Source: CAVWGP01 sp963754645 (GTDB lineage: Bacteria; Pseudomonadota; Alphaproteobacteria; Bin65). Taken from it: a DNA stretch of 64,000 nucleotides. Below, in pieces: positions 18,778 to 27,189 of the stretch. The translations under genes and the position numbers were made by a program. Below the pieces are notes generated by a model, which worked only from the letters and a program-made list of their open reading frames with translations, was not told the DNA's origin and did not search any database. Within the stretch, counting starts at the first letter, position 1; every line of letters starts with the position of its first letter. Location of the stretch: NCBI GenBank assembly GCA_963754645.1, contig CAVWGP010000011.1:186001-250000 (forward strand). Reading direction: 5' to 3'.

Positions 18778-19989
18778 GTGACCGCCGCCGATTTGCGGCG
18801 AACGCGCTGGGATATCGTCGGTTTCGCGGTTGCCGCCGGCATCTTGGTTGCCTTTCAAATCGGCAAGATGCCGGCGGCACTGCCGCAATTGAGCCGTGAA
18901 CTCGGCTTGACGCCCGTCGAGGCAGGCTGGGCGATCTCGCTGATCAGCGCCGTGACCTGCGTCCTGGGAATTGCCGCGGGGGCCATCTCCGATCTCGTCG
19001 GCGCCCGCCGCTTCATCATCGGCGGCATCGTCGTTACGGCCATGGCCAGCATCGCCGGCGGCTTCGCCGACAGCGGCGCCATGTTCCTGGCGACGCGCCT
19101 CATCGAAGGACTTGGCGCGCTGACCGTCTTCGTCGCCGGCCCGGTGATCGTGCTGCGCGCCATCGATGCCAAAGACCAGCGCGTCGCGCTCAGCCTGTGG
19201 AGCGCCTATATGCCGGCGGGCACTTCGCTCATGGTGTTGATCTCGCCGGCGTTGTTGGCGTTTCATGGCTGGCGCGGAATTTGGTGGTTCGCGGCCGGGC
19301 TGCTGCTGGCCTTTGCCATTGTCTTTGCCGTCAAGACGCGGGCGGTGGCAGATCCGCCAATTCAGCCAGACCGGCGATTTGCCCGGCTGCGCGGGGATAT
19401 CGGTCAGGTCGTTTGCGCGCCGGGGCCTTGGCTGCTTGCCTTGTGCTTTCTGACCTACACATCGAATTTTCTCGCCGTTACGTCGTTCCTTCCCACATTC
19501 CTGACCGAAGTCGAAGGCTACGATCTCGGTTGGGCGGCGGCGCTCACGGCGCTCGTCGTCGCCGGCAACGTGTTCGGCAATGTGTGCGGCGGATGGCTGC
19601 TGCACAAAGGGGCGAAGCGCTGGGCCCTCATCGCCATCGCCTCCTTCGTCATGGGCAGCACGGCGCTCTTGATCTATCGCCCGTCGACGCCGGAGGCGAT
19701 TCGCGTTGCGCTGGGATTCGCCTTTACGTTCGTCGGCGGATTTTTGCCCGCCTCGATCATCGGCGGCGTGCCGGTTCATGCGCCGGCACCGGCCCTGATC
19801 GGCACGACCAACGGCCTCATCATGCAATGCACGAATATCGGCATGCTGTTGACGCCGCCCGTCTTCGCCGCGATCGCGGCCCGGCATGGCTGGAGCGCGG
19901 CGCCGCTTCTGACGGCCGCCTTCAGCGCCCTCGGCATCGGCTTGGCGCTGATGATCGGGCGCCACGAAGCGCGGCAGGCAAGGGTTTAG
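18778..19989 (+). CDS. Major facilitator superfamily transporter
   Basis: A 403-residue integral membrane protein with about 12 hydrophobic segments. The motif-A-like loop AISDLVGARRFIIGG between helices 2 and 3 and GGWLLHKGAKRWALI between 8 and 9 are diagnostic of MFS symporters. The start is a GTG at 18778, ten bases after the FAA hydrolase stop, so the genes are probably one operon. The 3' end overlaps the convergent DUF3501 gene by 4 bases. Its similarity is general; an organic acid carrier would fit the neighbour, but this is inference. Confidence 0.88.
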   Translation: MTAADLRRTRWDIVGFAVAAGILVAFQIGKMPAALPQLSRELGLTPVEAGWAISLISAVTCVLGIAAGAISDLVGARRFIIGGIVVTAMASIAGGFADSGAMFLATRLIEGLGALTVFVAGPVIVLRAIDAKDQRVALSLWSAYMPAGTSLMVLISPALLAFHGWRGIWWFAAGLLLAFAIVFAVKTRAVADPPIQPDRRFARLRGDIGQVVCAPGPWLLALCFLTYTSNFLAVTSFLPTFLTEVEGYDLGWAAALTALVVAGNVFGNVCGGWLLHKGAKRWALIAIASFVMGSTALLIYRPSTPEAIRVALGFAFTFVGGFLPASIIGGVPVHAPAPALIGTTNGLIMQCTNIGMLLTPPVFAAIAARHGWSAAPLLTAAFSALGIGLALMIGRHEARQARV

Positions 19990-20585
19990 GCGAAGTCCTC
20001 GGCCAGCGCGGCGCGCGTGGCTTCGCCGAGGCGCGCCATGTGGCCGTAATTCGGGTGCGCGAACTCGACCACGATATCGGCGCCAGGCTGGCGGAATGCC
20101 GCGATTTGATCCGGCGCGAGATCGAAGCGCATGAAGTGGACGGCGGAAGTTTTTCCGTCCTCGCGCGTCCGTTCTTCGTTTCCGACCGGCTTACCGGCAA
20201 CGCGGCGCCCGGCGACCACAAGATAGATCTTGTCCTCCGCACCGCCCAGGCGCGCCAATTCGCGTGCCCGGCGCTCCGGATCCTCGATCTCGAACATGAC
20301 CGTGGCGACGAGTTCGCGGCCCTTGGGAATCAGCGGATTGTAGACTTCGAGTTCGTCCTGAACCTGCGCATCGCCGCCCTTCTCGATGCACAGCATCTCG
20401 TGAATCTGATGCAGCATCGTTTCGTAGCTTTCGAAATAGAACGTGGCGAAAGGCCCAACTTCGACGCGGCGATTTTTCTTATACGCCGCCATGCGCGCTC
20501 GGCGCTCCTTGCGCTGTCCTTCATAAACCGACAGCGGCAGAAGATCGGCGCGCGTGATCTCGGTCTTGCGCGGCATGGCTGACAT
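19986..20585 (-). CDS. DUF3501 family protein
   Basis: A 199-residue cytoplasmic protein of the DUF3501 family, recognised by ITRADLLPLSVYEGQRKERR, the FYFESYETMLHQIHEML core, YNPLIPKGRELVATVMFEIE and EFAHPNYGHMARL. Family members are repeatedly found beside rubrerythrin and a heterodisulfide-reductase-like Fe-S protein, as here, so a role in peroxide or redox metabolism is inferred. The start at 20585 (MSAMPRK) follows GAGG by about 10 bases; 20576 is an alternative. It is the last gene of the group and converges on the MFS gene. Confidence 0.85.
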   Translation of the reverse strand: MSAMPRKTEITRADLLPLSVYEGQRKERRARMAAYKKNRRVEVGPFATFYFESYETMLHQIHEMLCIEKGGDAQVQDELEVYNPLIPKGRELVATVMFEIEDPERRARELARLGGAEDKIYLVVAGRRVAGKPVGNEERTREDGKTSAVHFMRFDLAPDQIAAFRQPGADIVVEFAHPNYGHMARLGEATRAALAEDFA

Positions 20586-20631
20586 TATGCACCGGCCTCG
20601 GGCGTGCCAGGACCTGTGATGGTCCCGGCGC

Positions 20632-20982
20632 CTAAGGCGCCTGCTTCGTTCGCTCGTCGTAGGCGGCCTCGAGCCCGGCATGAACCGCTTGGGCGAAATG
20701 CGCATTTGGATTCTTCATGCACCAGTCCTTGAGATAATCATTCACTTGTTGGACCGTATTTTTGCCGAGCAGATTGTAGGTATCCGCGGTCGAGCGGTTC
20801 ATGGCCGTGACGTAACCCGCCCACCAGGTTTCGGCATAGAGCTTGTCCTGCGCCGACGCCCCGTTATAGGCGGCGCAGGTCAGGGAACCCGCGCCGAGAA
20901 TTTGAAATCGGCCATTGCCGTCGGCGGCCATGGCCGGGCTTAACGACAGAACGAGGGCGGCTATCGAGATTGCCAGTCGCAT
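20632..20982 (-). CDS. Small secreted two-cysteine protein (Rap1a/HdeA-like look)
   Basis: A 116-residue protein with signal peptide MRLAISIAALVLSLSPAMA. The mature chain has two cysteines, in GSLTCAAYN and LKDWCMKNP, and helical segments between (YAETWWAGYVTAMNR). The spacing recalls the small helical Rap1a/Tai and HdeA-type periplasmic proteins, in which the two cysteines form a disulfide. It lies inside the rubrerythrin group, 35 bases past the Fe-S oxidoreductase stop, and so may be a periplasmic stress protein. The family call is tentative. Confidence 0.7.
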   Translation of the reverse strand: MRLAISIAALVLSLSPAMAADGNGRFQILGAGSLTCAAYNGASAQDKLYAETWWAGYVTAMNRSTADTYNLLGKNTVQQVNDYLKDWCMKNPNAHFAQAVHAGLEAAYDERTKQAP

Positions 20983-21017
20983 TGTCTTGCTCCTTTGCGG
21001 CGGTTCACTTTCGTTTC

Positions 21018-22364
21018 TTACAACAAACCGTAAGCTTTTGCGAAAAGTTCGATGGGATGCGGCGCCCGGTCGGGTACGATCTGGCCGGCTTCGGCGGGAA
21101 TCCGCTCCATGCCCTGAAGAATATGCATACCGGCAAGCGGGCATTCCGAAGCGACGAATTGCTTGCCTGCTTCGACAGCTTGGCGTGCGACGGGCCGACC
21201 CACTTTGATTCCGGTCTCGAAATTTTCCCGCAAAATTCCCCACGAACCGCCATGCCCCGAACAGCGTTCGATGATCTTGAGATCGATTTTGGGAATCAGG
21301 CGCAGCATCTCGGCGGCCTTTTGGCCCATGTTTTGCGCCCGCGCGTGGCACGCGATATGGAGCGTGACGCCGCCTTCGAGCGGCGCCAGGCCGGGTGCCA
21401 GGCCTTCCTTCTTGGCGATGTCGACGACGTATTGCGGGATGTCGCGCGTCGCCTTGGCAAGCGCCGCGACATTGGCATCGTCGGGCACGATCAGCGGCCA
21501 TTCGAATTTGAGCATCAGGGCGCAGGACGGCACGAGCGCGACGATGTCGTAGCCGCGGTCGATCCAAGTCTTGAGTTCGGCGGCGACGTGTTTCGCGCTC
21601 TTGGCGACGGCGGCGAGATCGCCCTGCTCCATTTGCGGCATGCCGCAGCAACCGGGATAGACGATTTCGGTTTCGACGCCGTTGTGGGCGAGGATACGCC
21701 GCGCCGCGATGCCGATATCGGGATTGTTGAAATTGGCGAAGCAAGTCGCATAAATCGCCGCCTTGCGACCGAAGGCGGGCGCCTCGCGATTGACCGGCGG
21801 AATTTCATACTTGGCGCGCTTGACCAGCGTTTCGACATGGTATTTCGGCAGCGCGGCCTTGCGATCGACGCCGGCGACGATTTCCATCAAATCGCGCGTC
21901 AGCCGGTTGCTGGTGCTTGTTGCGGCATTGGCGAGGCCGGCGATGTGGGAGCAAATTTTGCCGTTGCGGTCGGTCTTGGTGAGCTGCCGTTCCCAAAAGC
22001 CGCGCTTGCCGTTTTTCAGCTCGATGGCGCGGTAGCGCAGCATCAGGCGAGGAAAATCGAGATTGAATTCGTGCGGCGGCACGTAGGGGCATTTCGACAT
22101 GAAACACATGTCGCACAAGGTGCAGGCATCGGCGACCTGCTTGAAATCGGCGGTCGCAACTCCCTCAAGCTCGGCATCGCCGGCCGCGTCGACGAGATCG
22201 AACAAGCGCGGAAAGGAGTCGCAGAGATTGAAGCACAGGCGGCAGCCATGGCAGATATCGAAGACCCGCCGCATTTCCTTTTCGAGCTTGGCTTCGTCGT
22301 AGAAATCCGGATTTTGCCAATCGATCTTGTGCCGGGTGGGCGCTTCGAGACTGCCCTCGCGCAT
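21018..22364 (-). CDS. Heterodisulfide-reductase-like Fe-S oxidoreductase (HdrD/GlpC type)
   Basis: A 448-residue protein. The N-terminal half binds two [4Fe-4S] clusters through CHGCRLCFNLCDSFP and CTLCDMCFMSKCPYVPP. The C-terminal half has two CCG-type segments, around YATCFANFNNP...YPGCCGMPQMEQG and IACHARAQN...ERCSGHGGSWG, as in HdrD and GlpC. It should pass electrons, perhaps from a quinone or flavoprotein to rubrerythrin; that link is inferred from gene order. The start at 22364 (MREGSLEA) is preferred because GGAG lies 6-9 bases upstream; the frame also allows 22418. A strong hairpin separates it from the rubrerythrin gene. Confidence 0.9.
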   Translation of the reverse strand: MREGSLEAPTRHKIDWQNPDFYDEAKLEKEMRRVFDICHGCRLCFNLCDSFPRLFDLVDAAGDAELEGVATADFKQVADACTLCDMCFMSKCPYVPPHEFNLDFPRLMLRYRAIELKNGKRGFWERQLTKTDRNGKICSHIAGLANAATSTSNRLTRDLMEIVAGVDRKAALPKYHVETLVKRAKYEIPPVNREAPAFGRKAAIYATCFANFNNPDIGIAARRILAHNGVETEIVYPGCCGMPQMEQGDLAAVAKSAKHVAAELKTWIDRGYDIVALVPSCALMLKFEWPLIVPDDANVAALAKATRDIPQYVVDIAKKEGLAPGLAPLEGGVTLHIACHARAQNMGQKAAEMLRLIPKIDLKIIERCSGHGGSWGILRENFETGIKVGRPVARQAVEAGKQFVASECPLAGMHILQGMERIPAEAGQIVPDRAPHPIELFAKAYGLL

Positions 22365-22436
22365 GGCGACGCTCCGCTGTTGCGGGCCGATCACGGTTGC
22401 CCGACAGGTCGAATTCAATGATGTCGGTCAATCGAG

Positions 22437-22470
22437 GATCCGGGAGGCGCCTTGGGCGCGCTCCCGGATC
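22437..22470 (-). other. Strong intercistronic hairpin between rubrerythrin and Fe-S oxidoreductase genes
   Basis: The arms GATCCGGGAG / CTCCCGGATC pair perfectly, and an inner GCGCC / GGCGC stem with a CAA loop extends the helix, leaving only one bulged C. There is no T run after it, so it more likely acts in mRNA stability or partial read-through than as a full terminator. Confidence 0.75.
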
Positions 22471-22484
22471 GATCGCGAACGGAA

Positions 22485-22904
22485 CTAGGCGACCTCGTTG
22501 AGCGCCTTTTGGAAACGGCCGGCGTGGCTCTTCTCGGCCTTGGCCAAGGTCTCGAACCAATCGGCAATTTCGTCGAAGCCTTCGCCGCGCGCGGCCTTGG
22601 CCATGCCCGGATACATATCGGTATATTCGTGGGTCTCGCCCGCGATCGCGGCTTTGAGGTTTGCCCTGGTATTACCGATCGGCTGGCCGGTTGCCGGATC
22701 GCCGGTTTCCTCAAGGAACTTCAAGTGACCGTGGGCATGGCCGGTTTCGCCCTCGGCGGTTGAGCGGAACACGGCGGAGACGTCGTTGTAGCCTTCGACA
22801 TCGGCCTGTTGCGCGAAGTAGAGATAACGGCGATTGGCTTGGCTTTCGCCGGCGAACGCGGCCTTGAGATTGCCTTCCGTCTTGCTGCCCTTAAGATTTG
22901 CCAT
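22485..22904 (-). CDS. rbr: Rubrerythrin-type diiron protein, no rubredoxin domain
   Basis: A 139-residue ferritin-like protein that reduces hydrogen peroxide in the cytoplasm. The diiron ligands are visible in the two helix pairs: FAGESQANRRYLYFAQQAD with GETGHAHGHLKFL, and IAGETHEYTDMYPGMAK with AKAEKSHAGRFQ. The C-terminal rubredoxin CxxC domain of classic rubrerythrin is absent, so reducing power must come from elsewhere, plausibly from the Fe-S protein encoded downstream. GAGGAGG lies about 9 bases before the ATG. The Irr-type palindrome 146 bases upstream suggests iron- or peroxide-responsive control. Confidence 0.93.
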   Translation of the reverse strand: MANLKGSKTEGNLKAAFAGESQANRRYLYFAQQADVEGYNDVSAVFRSTAEGETGHAHGHLKFLEETGDPATGQPIGNTRANLKAAIAGETHEYTDMYPGMAKAARGEGFDEIADWFETLAKAEKSHAGRFQKALNEVA

Positions 22905-23049
22905 GAGTTCGAACCTCCTCTTTTGCAAATTCGATAGAGAACTGAGACCGGGACTTTCAAACCGCCCCGGGACATGCGCGATCGAGTGGCCAGCTAGCAC
23001 CAATGACGCCCGATCGATTGACAATTAAGCCTATCCGAATCGTTTCGTC

Positions 23050-23076
23050 AATAGATTAGAATAACTCTAATCTATT
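23050..23076. promoter_or_regulatory. Irr/ICE-box-like operator upstream of rubrerythrin
   Basis: Perfect inverted repeat with 11-base arms, AATAGATTAGA and TCTAATCTATT, around ATAAC. Inside it, TTAGAATAACTCTAA matches a TTAGAA-N3-TTCTAA type iron control element at 11 of 12 positions. It lies between the irr and rbr genes, in the rbr promoter region, so the adjacent Irr-type protein probably controls this operon. Confidence 0.75.
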
Positions 23077-23101
23077 CTTGCCAACGATGAACAATTCCGA
23101 A

Positions 23102-23521
23102 TTAGGCCTTGGATTTGAGCCGCACGATGACGTCGACGCGGGCGACTTCGGTACCCGCGGGCGCCGCCGGAATTCCCGCAACCGAGAGGCCGGCCGCTGG
23201 AATATCGTGCAGGGAACCGGTTTCTTCGCGATAGAAATGGTGGTGACTGGAAATGTTGGTGTCGAAGTAGGTGTGACCGGATTGAACCGCCACCTCGCGC
23301 AAAAGACCCGCGGCGGTGAATTGGTTCAACGTGTTGTAAACCGTTGCCAGGGATACCCCGATGCCTTCGCGCACGGCTTCGACGTGCAATTCATCGGCCG
23401 ATACGTGGCGATCGCCGCGCTCGAACAACAAACGCGCCAGCGCCAGCCGCTGGCGCGTCGGGCGCAGACCAACGCTGCGCAGACGATGCAGCATCTCGGC
23501 ATAGGGACGCGGATTTGACAT
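23102..23521 (-). CDS. irr: Irr-type Fur family transcriptional regulator
   Basis: A 139-residue Fur-fold repressor. The winged helix spans GLRPTRQRLALARLLFERG and SLATVYNTLNQFTAAGLL; the dimerisation domain contains DTNISSHHHFYREETG, where the HHH run is the mark of Irr, used in haem sensing. There is no CxxC zinc pair. Irr proteins control iron and haem homeostasis in alphaproteobacteria. In many relatives irr adjoins fabA; here it adjoins rubrerythrin, with the fabA-fabB-fabI operon on the other side of a CoiA-like gene. PerR-like function cannot be excluded. Confidence 0.85.
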   Translation of the reverse strand: MSNPRPYAEMLHRLRSVGLRPTRQRLALARLLFERGDRHVSADELHVEAVREGIGVSLATVYNTLNQFTAAGLLREVAVQSGHTYFDTNISSHHHFYREETGSLHDIPAAGLSVAGIPAAPAGTEVARVDVIVRLKSKA

Positions 23522-23584
23522 GGCCGCAGTATAACCCTCAGCCGCCGAAATTTGAAGATTTAAAACAATAATTTAATCAATGTC

Positions 23585-23599
23585 TTAGAGAAATTATAG
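23585..23599. promoter_or_regulatory. Weak Irr-box-like site in the irr promoter region
   Basis: TTAGAGAAATTATAG keeps 9 of 12 defined positions of the TTAGAA-N3-TTCTAA pattern, about 65 bases upstream of the irr start. It would fit autoregulation, but the match is weak and the region is AT-rich. Confidence 0.35.
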
Positions 23600-23639
23600 T
23601 CTTGTGCCCCAGCGCCTTGACAGCCGGGCATTGCGCGCA

Positions 23640-24500
23640 ATGATCGGCGTTATGCTTTGGGCCTTGCGCCAGAACACCGATGCCACGACGGCCGCGATCG
23701 AAGCCGATGCAGCGGACCGGGCGTCGTCCTACATTTGCCCGAATCCGGAATGCCAAGCGCGCGTTCTACTAAAGGCGATCGCCAGCCCGCTCGTCGTCGC
23801 GCATTTTGCCCATGCATCGGCAACGCGTTGCGATTGGAATGAGAACGAAACGCCGCAGCACCGCCGCGCCAAGCGCGATTTGCGGGATGCCTTTCGCCGG
23901 CAAGGGCTTTCGGCGCAGGTCGAGGCGCCGCTCGCTTTCCTGCCATTGCCCGATAGCCGCGCCGACGTGCTTGTCACATTGCCGTCGGGACAGCCCGTGG
24001 CTATCGAACTTCAGCACACGAGCTTGGCGATCGAGCGCATCGTTGCCCGTACGCAGCTCTATGCCGCGAAGCAAATTCCTGTGCTGTGGCTGCCCTTCGT
24101 GCCGGACAGCGTCCGCGCGCGCCGGAAACAGCTCAAACCGCAACCGCGCGCCACCTGGCTTCTCGAAAAATTCAGCGCGCCCGCCTGGCACCGCTGGATC
24201 GAGGCCTACCAGCTCGGCGCGCTGTGGTATTACGACGACCGCAAGCATCGCTTGCTCGAATGCCGCCTGTCCCAGCATTGGCTCTATGCGCAACCGCGCG
24301 AATTTTGGAACCCAAAGTCGCGCGACATCGCGCAGGCGCGCGGAAAATTTTATCCGTCGCGGCGTTGGTCCGATTTGCGCATCACGCGCGTCCTGCCGCT
24401 GGACCAGGTGGCGATCGCGCTCACGCGCCGGCGAGCCGCCAATATCGGCGGTTTCGAGCTGCCCGCGAGCCACGTGGTCCGGCTCGAAGCCGCCGGTTAG
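23640..24500 (+). CDS. CoiA-like protein with zinc ribbon and PD-(D/E)xK-type nuclease core
   Basis: About 286 residues. The N-terminal part has YICPNPECQARVLLKA and ASPLVVAHFAHAS, a pattern typical of competence protein CoiA. The middle segment DSRADVLVTLPSGQPVAIEL with the following QHTSL fits the D...ExQ active site of the CoiA nuclease fold. CoiA proteins help process DNA during natural transformation in Firmicutes; alphaproteobacterial relatives are not well characterised. The start is uncertain: GTG 23604, ATG 23640 or ATG 23652, none with a good ribosome site. Its stop overlaps the convergent fabI stop by 4 bases. Confidence 0.75.
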   Translation: MIGVMLWALRQNTDATTAAIEADAADRASSYICPNPECQARVLLKAIASPLVVAHFAHASATRCDWNENETPQHRRAKRDLRDAFRRQGLSAQVEAPLAFLPLPDSRADVLVTLPSGQPVAIELQHTSLAIERIVARTQLYAAKQIPVLWLPFVPDSVRARRKQLKPQPRATWLLEKFSAPAWHRWIEAYQLGALWYYDDRKHRLLECRLSQHWLYAQPREFWNPKSRDIAQARGKFYPSRRWSDLRITRVLPLDQVAIALTRRRAANIGGFELPASHVVRLEAAG

Positions 24501-25318
24501 GCTTTCGCCTCGGCGTTCTTGTCGGGCACCACGCCCATGCCGACGATGCGGTAGCCGCAATCGACGAAATGCACTTCGCCGGTGACGCCGTTGGCGAGGG
24601 GCGAAAGCAGATAGAGGCCGGCATTGCCGACCTCCTCCAGCACTGGATTGCGGCGCAACGGCGCGTTCGCCTGCGTCCAACCGTATACGTAACGCGCATC
24701 GCCGACGCCGGCGCCGGCCAGCGTCCGCATCGGGCCGGCGGACAGCGCATTCACGCGCAATCCCTTTTTGCCGAAATCGCTCGCCAGATAGCGCACCGAG
24801 GCCTCAAGCGCCGCCTTGGCGACGCCCATCACGTTGTAGCTCGTGAATACGCGCCGCGCGCCCTCGAAAGTGAGCGTGAGCAGCGAGCCGCCCGGCTGCA
24901 TCAGCGGCTCGGCGCGCCGCGCAATGTCGGTAAACGAGTAGCACGAGACATCCAAGGTGCGCAGGAAGTTCGCCCGCGACGTGTCGACATAGCGGCCCTT
25001 CAATTCCTCGCGGTCCGAAAACGCCAGCGAGTGGACGACGAAATCGAGGCCGCCCCACTGCGCCTTGATTTCGGCGAAGACGGCATCGAGCGACGCGGCG
25101 CGCTCGACATCGGCTTCGAGGATCATCTTGCTGCCGAGCGCCTCGCACAGCGGAATGGCGCGGCGGCCGAAGGCTTCGGCTTGATAGGTGAAGGCGAGTT
25201 CGGCGCCATGCTGGCGCGCCGCGCGCGCGATGCCATAGGCGAGCGAACGATCGTTGGCGACGCCCATCACCAGGCCGCGCTTGCCCGCCAGGAGAGCGCC
25301 GGGTCCGTCTGCCATCAT
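24497..25318 (-). CDS. fabI: Enoyl-ACP reductase (NADH), FabI
   Basis: Last step of each fatty acid elongation cycle: reduction of trans-2-enoyl-ACP. A 273-residue SDR protein with the N-terminal cofactor region KRGLVMGVANDRSLAYGIA and the FabI-type catalytic pair in SYNVMGVAKAALEA (Y161, K168, six residues apart as in E. coli FabI). It is followed by GLRVNALSAGPMRTLAGAG. The gene is third in fabA-fabB-fabI, 93 bases after fabB. This is the type II system of unsaturated fatty acid synthesis. The ATG at 25318 has a second ATG directly after it. Confidence 0.96.
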   Translation of the reverse strand: MMADGPGALLAGKRGLVMGVANDRSLAYGIARAARQHGAELAFTYQAEAFGRRAIPLCEALGSKMILEADVERAASLDAVFAEIKAQWGGLDFVVHSLAFSDREELKGRYVDTSRANFLRTLDVSCYSFTDIARRAEPLMQPGGSLLTLTFEGARRVFTSYNVMGVAKAALEASVRYLASDFGKKGLRVNALSAGPMRTLAGAGVGDARYVYGWTQANAPLRRNPVLEEVGNAGLYLLSPLANGVTGEVHFVDCGYRIVGMGVVPDKNAEAKA

Positions 25319-25411
25319 GATCCCCCAAAATACATCGTGGCGCGCAACTTAGCGGCGCCGGCGGCCGGTGGAAAGGGAAACGGAGTTGAGCGGGTGTGAG
25401 CGCCGCGGCGA

Positions 25412-26644
25412 TCAGGCGTCGTAGCGCCGGAAGGCCAGCGTGCAATTGGTGCCGCCGAAGCCGAAGCTGTTCGAGATCGCGAGATTGAGATCGACGTTGT
25501 CGAGCCGCTTGGTCACCAGCGGCATGTCGCCGACATCCGGATCCGGCTCATCGACATTGGCCGATGCCGCGACGAAGCGCTCCTGCATCATCAAGAGCGT
25601 GTAGATCGCTTCGTTGACGCCGGCCGCGCCGAGCGCGTGGCCGGTCAGCGATTTGGTCGAATTGAAATAGGGCACATGATTGCGCCCGGCGGCGCCGAAC
25701 ACCTCGCGAATCGCTTTCAATTCGACCGCATCGCCGATCGGCGTCGATGTGCCGTGGGTATTGATATAGTCGACATGCTCCGCGATGCCGGCGAGCGCCA
25801 GCTTCATGCTGCGCGCCGCGCCGTCGCCCGAGGGCTGCACCATGTCGTAACCATCCGACGTGGCGCCGTAGCCAACAAGCTCGGCATAGATTTTGGCGCC
25901 GCGCGCGCGCGCGTGTTCGAGTTCTTCGAGCACCAGAACGCCGCCGCCGGCGGAAATCACGAACCCGTCCCGTTTCTTATCGAAGGCGCGCGAGGCCCGC
26001 GTGGGCCGATCGTTGTAGGCCGACGACATGGCGGGCATTGCGTCGAACAGGACCGACAGCGACCAAGCCAGTTCTTCGCCGCCGCCGGCAAACATCACGT
26101 CTTGCTTGCCCCACTGGATGAGCTCGCTGGCATTGCCGATGCAATGCGCGCTGGTCGAGCAGGCCGAGGTGATCGAGTAGTTGACGCCCTTGATCTCGAA
26201 CGGCGTCGCCAGCGTGGCCGAACACGTGCTCGACATGGCACGCGGCACCATGAAGGGGCCGACCCGCTTCGAGGATTTTTTCTCGCGCAAGATATCGGCG
26301 GCGGCCACCTGGTCCTTGGTCGAAGGTCCGCCGGAGCCCATGATCAGGCCGCTGCGCTCGCTGGAAACGTCTTTCTTTTCGAGGCCGGAATCCTTGATCG
26401 CGTCCGCCATCGCTATGTAGTTGTAGACCGCGCCATCGCCCATGAACCGGCGCAGCCGGCGATCGATCGCCTTATCCGGATCGAGCTTGATCGAACCGCG
26501 GACATGGCTGCGGAACCCGAGATCGCGGTATTCCTCGCAGAACTCGATCCCCGACCGGCCCTCGCGCAGCGATTGGCGCACTTCCTCCTTGTTGTTGCCA
26601 ATGGAGGACACGATGCCCATGCCGGTGACGACGACGCGCCTCAT
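25412..26644 (-). CDS. fabB: 3-oxoacyl-ACP synthase I, FabB
   Basis: A 410-residue condensing enzyme that elongates unsaturated acyl-ACP with malonyl-ACP. The triad is intact: Cys in SITSACSTSAHCIG (C162), His in YINTHGTSTPIGD and His in KSLTGHALGAAGVNEA. The N-terminus MRRVVVTGMGIVSSIGNN and the C-terminal NSFGFGGTNCTLAFRR are typical. The start overlaps the fabA stop by 4 bases (ATGA), so the pair is translationally coupled. Together with FabA this gives the anaerobic route to unsaturated fatty acids. The desaturase cluster near the right end of the window offers an aerobic route. Confidence 0.96.
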   Translation of the reverse strand: MRRVVVTGMGIVSSIGNNKEEVRQSLREGRSGIEFCEEYRDLGFRSHVRGSIKLDPDKAIDRRLRRFMGDGAVYNYIAMADAIKDSGLEKKDVSSERSGLIMGSGGPSTKDQVAAADILREKKSSKRVGPFMVPRAMSSTCSATLATPFEIKGVNYSITSACSTSAHCIGNASELIQWGKQDVMFAGGGEELAWSLSVLFDAMPAMSSAYNDRPTRASRAFDKKRDGFVISAGGGVLVLEELEHARARGAKIYAELVGYGATSDGYDMVQPSGDGAARSMKLALAGIAEHVDYINTHGTSTPIGDAVELKAIREVFGAAGRNHVPYFNSTKSLTGHALGAAGVNEAIYTLLMMQERFVAASANVDEPDPDVGDMPLVTKRLDNVDLNLAISNSFGFGGTNCTLAFRRYDA

Positions 26645-27189
26645 GCCGGCTGGCTTTCGCTTGCGAAGAGACCGACGCGCATGTCTTTCGCTTCGTAGAT
26701 GACTTTGCCGTCGGCCTCAAGCCGGCCATCGGTGATGCCGAGCACGAGGCGTCGCGCGATCACGCGTTTGACATCGATGATGTAGCGCACGCGCTTGGTG
26801 GTGGGCAGAACCTGATCGCTAAATTTGACCTCGCCGGCGCCGAGCGCCCGGCCGCGGCCCGGATTGCCGAGCCACGCCAAATAAAATCCGGTGAGCTGCC
26901 ACAGCGCATCCAGGCCAAGGCAGCCCGGCATCACCGGGTCGGCTTCGAAATGACAGGCGAAAAACCACAGCTCCGGTTTGATATCGAGTTCGGCGATGAC
27001 GTGGCCCTTGCCATAGGTTCCGCCGTCGCGGCCAATGCTCGAAATTCGGTCGAACATCAGCATAGGCGGCAAAGGCAGCCGCGCATTGCCGGGCCCAAAC
27101 AGCTTGCCATGACCGCAGCCGATCAGTTCGTCGTAGCTGTAGCCGTTCTTGCCGACAAAGCTCGGGCCAAGGGCAACGGGATCGGTCAT
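26641..27189 (-). CDS. fabA: 3-hydroxydecanoyl-ACP dehydratase/isomerase, FabA
   Basis: A 182-residue hot-dog-fold enzyme that dehydrates 3-hydroxydecanoyl-ACP and isomerises the trans-2 to the cis-3 product. Catalytic residues are seen in FFACHFEADPVMPGCLGLDALWQL (cited in two parts: His80 in FACHF, Asp94 in GLDALW). The start at 27189 (MTDPVALG) fits the family length; the open frame allows 27222. It is the first gene of the fabA-fabB-fabI operon, with a promoter presumably in the 154 bases before the GDPD gene end. Confidence 0.96.
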   Translation of the reverse strand: MTDPVALGPSFVGKNGYSYDELIGCGHGKLFGPGNARLPLPPMLMFDRISSIGRDGGTYGKGHVIAELDIKPELWFFACHFEADPVMPGCLGLDALWQLTGFYLAWLGNPGRGRALGAGEVKFSDQVLPTTKRVRYIIDVKRVIARRLVLGITDGRLEADGKVIYEAKDMRVGLFASESQPA

